A stretch of 64,000 bases of DNA from positions 813,197 to 877,196 of the forward strand of contig VXAI01000182.1 in NCBI GenBank assembly GCA_013399305.1. Reading direction: 5' to 3'. Each line of letters begins with the position of its first letter. Position 1 is the stretch's first letter. Under the pieces are notes generated by a model that was given only the letters and a program-made list of their open reading frames with translations, was not told where the DNA came from and did no database searches. Position numbers and translations under genes: made by a program. Shown here in pieces: positions 58,741 through 64,000 of the stretch. Source of the stretch: Rostratula benghalensis. Taxonomy: Eukaryota > Chordata > Aves > Charadriiformes > Rostratulidae.

Positions 58741-58851
58741 AGATAAGTGGGATAGGGGACTGGGCTCTGATGTGGCAGCAGGAGACAAAGGTCAGGAGCG
58801 ATAACATCTGATCTCACGCTGCGAGGTTAAAAATAGAAGGAAGCCCAAGTG
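58741..58851. promoter_or_regulatory. Candidate cardiac-type enhancer, 3' of NKX2-5 (cluster B)
   Basis: In 111 bp there is a composite AGATAAGTGG (GATA site 58741-58746 overlapping TAAGTG 58744-58749). It is followed by a nuclear-receptor half-site AAAGGTCA (58787-58794), GATAA joined to an E-box CATCTG (58800-58810), a full MEF2 consensus TTAAAAATAG (58827-58836) and a high-affinity NK2 core CAAGTG (58846-58851). A perfect CArG box for SRF (CCTAAAAAGG) lies at 59261-59270. The block follows a small G+C-rich patch (58530-58740). Motif matches are direct; function is inferred. Confidence 0.42.
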
Positions 58852-59270
58852 GAAGCGCGAGAGTGCGGTGGTCTAAGGTAGGGCGAGATGGCACAGCACC
58901 CCAGGGAGAGACCTTCACCAGATTTACTTCTCATAACCCCTACCAAAATTAATTTTAATGACTTTGCAATGCTGCATGAGCCTCTTGATTTATCCAGCGT
59001 TTTAGCACCCAAGACATCACTCTGAGGCAGAGGTGCAGCTACGATTCCCACAGTTCCCATTCCACTGTCGTACCCCAGGTCCACGCTGGAACCGTGTCAT
59101 TTTCCTCGACACCCGCCAGCCCAGGAAGGCCAGGCTGGGCCATTCCTGCACACAGGGGTAAGTGAGAACAGTCAGTGGGTGAGGGTGTAGGCAGGCAAAG
59201 AGAAAACAGCAAGCGCAGGTTTCTCCACAGTTATGATTTAGGTACCTAACACATAATGGGCCTAAAAAGG

Positions 59271-60856
59271 CATTAAAAGCAAACCCAAACCAGAGGCAAA
59301 TACAAGTGAAAGCTGCTTTTTATGAAGCATTCCATAAAGTTCATATTTAACGTGCTTGCTACTGTGAAGACCATCTATATGCTTGTGTAGAATTTGCTGC
59401 TTTTCATGGTGACGTGGTGGCAGAGGCTGGGAGTTTATTCAGTGTATTCCTGGGGCTGGTGGGACCAGCTGCCCCAGCCCACAGCACAGAGGGACTTTAG
59501 CCTGGGAAATCAGTGCTGGCTTCACCACCCTTAACCAAGTGCATTTGCTCAGTCCACAGAGACACAACCAGGTGGCACTGGCCAGTGAACTTGCAGAAAT
59601 GTGAATAATTATAGACAGCAAAGGGCTTGAACATTAACCTTCCCTATGGTTACCTGCTGCTTGTCAGAGCTCTGCCACAGCCCGGGCAGAACAAGGATCT
59701 GATTGCATGAAACCCATTTAAATGCAGTATCAGAATTAACTTACAAAAGAAGGAGTCTATCAAGAGCTGCAGCATCACTGAACTTCTAATTGAGATATAA
59801 GAACATGCATCCTCTAAAAAACCCCAATACATCACTTAACAAGAAGAAACAGGACAAACAGGAGGAAAAACCTAGGTCCTTATGGATGTACCCTTATTAA
59901 CTGGTCTATCTATAGATGTAGTGTTGTTCAGAACATAATATACAAACGACCCTGATCTTTCTTATTCAGACCTTCACTATCCATTTAGTCAAACTACTGC
60001 TCATTTTACAGATCTATTTTGACATCACTGGAGATCTCATTAAGCTGCTTTGTATGCTGATAAACTGCCAGCTTGGAAAGGAAGCTGCTTTAGCATTTGC
60101 TTTCTGCTCCTGGTGCCTATTTCAACCTTTGCTTTTTAAGAAGAAAAAGATGAAAGTTTTGCAGGAGGTTTCAGAAGCCAGATATGGCCAAAGGAAGCAG
60201 CAGATTTTTCTGTCATGCTCCCCTGTAACTACGGTGCTGCAAATCCCTGTGAGCTCCTGGGGCTCCTCCAGTGCTGCCATGGCAGGAGGTGTCTCTGGAA
60301 ACTTACTTGCAGTGATTTCAGAGCCACAAGTCAGAGTCGAAAGATCCAGTCCATCTTTTTGTAAAGAATGTGAAAAGATACTGCCACACACTTCATCCCC
60401 AAATTCATAATTTTCTCCTTAGTGACTGCACTGAAAAGGATGAGCTGTTCCTATCGGTGTCACATCAAACTAAGCTTTTGAAGCTCAGGTTTGGATTCCT
60501 GAAATAGCAGGCACATAGCAAAAGGGGAAAAAACCTGTCAATAACCAGTGGATTTCTTTGGAGAAAACAATCTTTCTGCAAACCAAGATGCTGACAGAGG
60601 CTACAGGCAGAAAGACAGAGCAGCTCTACATCGACAGAGATGCAGCATCTCCTCTCTGCTCATGGGATTTTGCCCCAAACAGTGCATTGGTGCAGGCCAA
60701 CTCACGCTGCTGGGCAGCTCCAGAAGTGCATGATTTTGCTCACTGGCAAGAATTTATGAGTAACAGAAAGATGATACTGACCCCAAAGTAATCACTTATT
60801 GTCTCTCCACCCCCCCTCTCCTCTCCCCTTAACACATCTTCACCAGAAAGAAAGAA
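59271..60856. other. Intergenic DNA: no gene seen
   Basis: Ordinary sequence with no credible exon. The open frame at 60054-60410 has no recognisable domain and no splice or codon support. Confidence 0.62.
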
Positions 60857-60880
60857 AAACAAACAAACAAACAAACAAAC
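60857..60880 (+). repeat. (AAAC)6 microsatellite
   Basis: Six perfect AAAC units. Confidence 0.95.
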
Positions 60881-62099
60881 AGGTTAACAGCTCATGAATA
60901 GGTCTCTGGACTGGGTACTCATCTTCCTCTCTCCAATTTCACACATGCTGTGTGTCTCTGATAATTTGAGAGGAGATCTCAGTGTACAGCACATGAAGGG
61001 CCAGGCCCCAAACCCAGTTTGGTCTATAAAGGTTCCCAGTCTGTTCCTCAGACTGTTGCTCTCTGTAAGTGGACAGGGACCAAATCTTCAAGGCAGTTAC
61101 AGCGCACCAGCACATTCTCTCTCTCTGTGTCACCTAAAGAAACTGGCACAGACTGTTCCATTGCTTATTCCTGCGATATCACTAACACCTCAGCTCAGTG
61201 GGACTGTCATTTGCCTTGGTGCACAGACAGCCCAGACCCCTTTTGTACTATTTTATACAAGCAAGAAGGATAATAATAAAGTTTATTCAGTGCAACAGTC
61301 TCAGTCTGAACAAGTCCATAAGCAGCAGCAGGGACAGCCACCAGCCCTCAGCCACTCCACCAACAGCTGTGGGTACTGATGCTGAAGAGCCCCAGGATGC
61401 ATTTTATACAGTTGAAAACCTGGGGCAATGGGGCAGATGTAGGTATAAGCAGATGGAGCAATAACTAATTGCAAATCCCAGTTTGCAATCAGTCAGAGAT
61501 CCCAGCATAGCCTGCAACCAGGAGAACAGTTTTCAGAAACGGATCATCCTTCCTTGACCAGGAGCTTGGGAAGTGTTTATTCAGGGAACATTTGATGTGA
61601 GCAGGGGCATTCACAGCACACGAGGCAACTGGAAAGGTAAAGATGATACTTCTCCAGATACCCCAGTAGGTAGTTACACCACTTACACAACATGAGTTTA
61701 AATGATGCCATTTGAGGTTTGTTTTCAAGAAGCACTGGCAATTTAAATTTATTTTTGTCCTACCAACCTTTGAGCAATGCAGTACGCAATAAAGAAAAAG
61801 AACAAGTCTGACTTCCCTGCCTCTGAATGTTTTGCGTTTTCATACACGAGGGACAAATACCACAGCCATCAAATCTTGGAAATATTACATCTTCATCAAC
61901 TGATCCCATTATTCCTTAAGAAGCATACCTTAAGATGTACATGACTGAGAAATATTCAGGGATATCATGAAGTCCTGCATTAGAAGAGAGGACCAAATGT
62001 TGTACTAAAATTCAAATACAGGCTCTTTCCACCTGTTTTAAGTTGAACTGGTTTCTCAACTAACGTAGAAAAAAACATACTTAATAGTACAAGTGAGGA
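60881..62099. other. Intergenic DNA: no gene seen
   Basis: Open frames of up to 161 codons (60894-61379) overlap in several phases and show no domain I recognise. An AATAAA near 61789 has no gene attached to it. Confidence 0.6.
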
Positions 62100-62450
62100 C
62101 TGAAGGGAGGCTGAGAGAGGCTGTGCAGCCCAAAGAAGGGAAGGCTTCTGTCAGGGGAAAGGGAATCTTATCAATGTATATAAATACCTGAAGGGAGGGA
62201 GCCGGGCTCTTTCCAGTGATGCTCAGCAACAGGACCAGAGGCAATGGGCACAAACCAGAACAGAGGAAGTTTCTCCTGAATGTCAGGAAACATTTTTTTT
62301 TTTTTACTGTGAGGGTGACCAGGCAGTGGCCCAGGTCACCCAGGGAGGTTGGAGATGTTCGAGAACCACCTGGACTGGCAGTGTGTGGCCTTGCTTGATT
62401 GGGGGCTTTCACCAGGTGGACCTCAGAAGTCCCTGCAAACATCAACCGGT
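62100..62450 (+). mobile_element. Old CR1 LINE fragment (ORF2 C-terminus and 3' part)
   Basis: The + strand keeps the CR1 landmark order. It has an aagAGAAGgCT-like region, AATGTATATAAATACCTGAAGG (the YKYLK segment), GACCAGAGGCAATGGGCACAA (DxTRGNG), GGAAGTTTCTCCTGAATGTCAGG, ACTGTGAGGGTGACCAGGCA (TVRVxRH), then GGAGATGTTCGAGAACCACC and TGGACTGG. A T run of 12 interrupts it near 62289. Frames are broken, so it is a dead copy. The 3' terminal octamers are not seen after 62450. Confidence 0.85.
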
Positions 62451-64000
62451 CTGTAACTCAGACACGCAGATAAACCAGGGAAACTGAGTAACAACAGTAG
62501 AGCAACCTTCCACCCCTATTAAAAGGCCTAAGTTTTGAAGCAAGGTTCCTGTCCTCACCACCTACCCTCAGAAAGAGGATTACACCAATCTTTAAGCAAT
62601 TAGGAAAAAAAAAAAAAAAGTAATTGGTGGGGAGTTTACCACAGCGCATCACGACCAACCCATGCTGTGGCTGCCACTCTGCTCCTCTGGCAGCACCAAG
62701 TGCATTTGGTTGTGGTACCCAGCTCCTGCTGCCTCTTGGGAGACTCTTATCACACCTTTAAGGGACAGGAACAGCACACAGGCTCAGGCACCAATTACAG
62801 GAAGGGCTCGGTGCACTTTGCAGCAATGCACAATCACAAAGGCACATCTCACTAAAATATTTGCTTAAGATTTCTCTACTTGTGGAATCACACCATTGCT
62901 AATAGGAAAGCAAAGCAACATTAAGCTGATTTCCTCCCCCCACCCCCCACTTCCAAAGAAAAGCCCCACATATTTGCAGACAAGCATGCACATGCTCCCT
63001 GGATATTCTCAGCCCCCAAAGATTCCAGCCTGACTTGCCTGGCTTGCTCTGGACCACTCGGCATGTGATAGCAGCCGTGCACATTTGGCAGAGACATTTT
63101 TAGAAGCTTCCAAGCTATGAATTCACCCTTCCATTTCGGTAAAGCCAGTTATGTGGAAAGCATTTCAAAAGCAGAACTTCAGCTACACACTGCATTTCCC
63201 CTCAAATCTTAGGGGGAAGGGAAATTACACTCCTGCTTTCCCACAGAGAGTTATCCTGTAATATTTCTGTATTTGATGATGCTATCACTGATAACCAAAT
63301 AATTACAAGTCAAATCAAGTAAATCTTTTCAGCACAGTTACGCCACACGTTAAAATGATTTCCAGTTCTTTCCCTCAGATCCATGTTTTATTGCAATCAC
63401 TTAAAAAAGTGACTTTACTTGAAAACACACATCAAAGTAAATGCTTAGAAAACGGCCATCGTGCTGCACACTTCAGGGACCTACTGGGCAGATGCCCACA
63501 ATCCCAGTTACAGCAACACAGACACCCAGCAAGCAGCTGCTCCTGCCCACAGGCTTCCCATTGCGGCCACCTAGGAATGGAGACCAGGATCCCATCTGTA
63601 TCCACAGCCCCTTAACCACGTGCTGGCAACACAGCTAAATATCCAACAATGCTGTCAGGCTCCTGGCACGCCGAGGGCCAACTTCCAGTTATTCCCCCCT
63701 TTCCCACAGGTGCTCAGAAAAAGCAAACCAATCCCAGGATGCTGGAATCCATGGGCCTGACATGACTCTCACAAACCCACAAGCTCTTTGATAAATACCA
63801 TCTAAATCTGCTGAGGCACCAGAACTGCCCCATCCTCATCCCTGAGCAGCTCCAGCTGCACAGCAGAAAACCAATAGTCCTTTAAACAGCTCAGGTCCCT
63901 TTGCTGGGAGGACACAGGTAATTAACCACCACTCAGCTGATGAGAAGTTCATTAACCCACAGCTGTTTGATTGCTACCAGCTGCCTCTCTCCACCCCTGA
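62451..64000. other. Intergenic DNA at window end: no gene seen
   Basis: About 1.5 kb with a short poly(A) (62607-62621) and no exon on either strand. The expected next neighbour BNIP1 is not recognisable here. Confidence 0.6.

Noticed and set aside
60894..61379. 161-codon frame on the + strand
   Set aside because: No recognisable domain, competing frames in the same region, no promoter or splice context.

Overview
The window is vertebrate nuclear DNA, almost certainly from a bird. It carries exons of two conserved genes separated by long non-coding stretches. The recognisable interspersed repeats are mostly CR1-type LINE fragments, the dominant avian class, and the genes are compact. I cannot name the species from the sequence.

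Layout. Positions 1-10965 hold the 3' three quarters of STC2 (stanniocalcin-2, + strand): coding exons 2, 3 and 4 at 962-1104, 3619-3830 and 7327-7720, then a 3' UTR of about 3.2 kb. Exon 1, with the signal peptide, lies upstream of the window. Positions 10970-34400 contain no gene I can support. This stretch holds CR1 fragments (23915-24190 on +, 26701-27335 on -), simple repeats and AT-rich DNA. From about 34.4 to 44.1 kb the base composition shifts sharply to CpG-rich DNA around NKX2-5 (+ strand, coding exons 41426-41717 and 42505-43112). This is the cardiac NK2-class homeobox gene, and it reads as a full-length 299-residue protein. Positions 44.1-64 kb are again non-coding, with ancient SINE-like fragments, a CR1 copy at about 62.1-62.45 kb, and a local 49-bp direct duplication.

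The gene order STC2-NKX2-5 on one strand matches the human 5q35 order read in reverse. The next expected neighbour, BNIP1, was not seen and should lie beyond position 64000.

The two genes are not a functional unit. STC2 is a secreted glycoprotein that regulates the PAPP-A/IGF axis and mineral balance. NKX2-5 is a nuclear transcription factor that drives heart development. The long non-coding flanks most likely serve NKX2-5. By eye I find clusters of GATA, NK2 (AAGTG core), MEF2, SMAD-type and CArG motifs at the promoter (41.0 kb), at 37.7 and 38.75-39.1 kb upstream, and at 56.6-56.8 and 58.74-59.27 kb downstream. The two downstream clusters are the most interesting observation, but they are motif inferences only. 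I found no CRISPR array, operon, viral gene or novel protein system. Two short runs of N (40666-40690 and 57918-57948) are assembly gaps.
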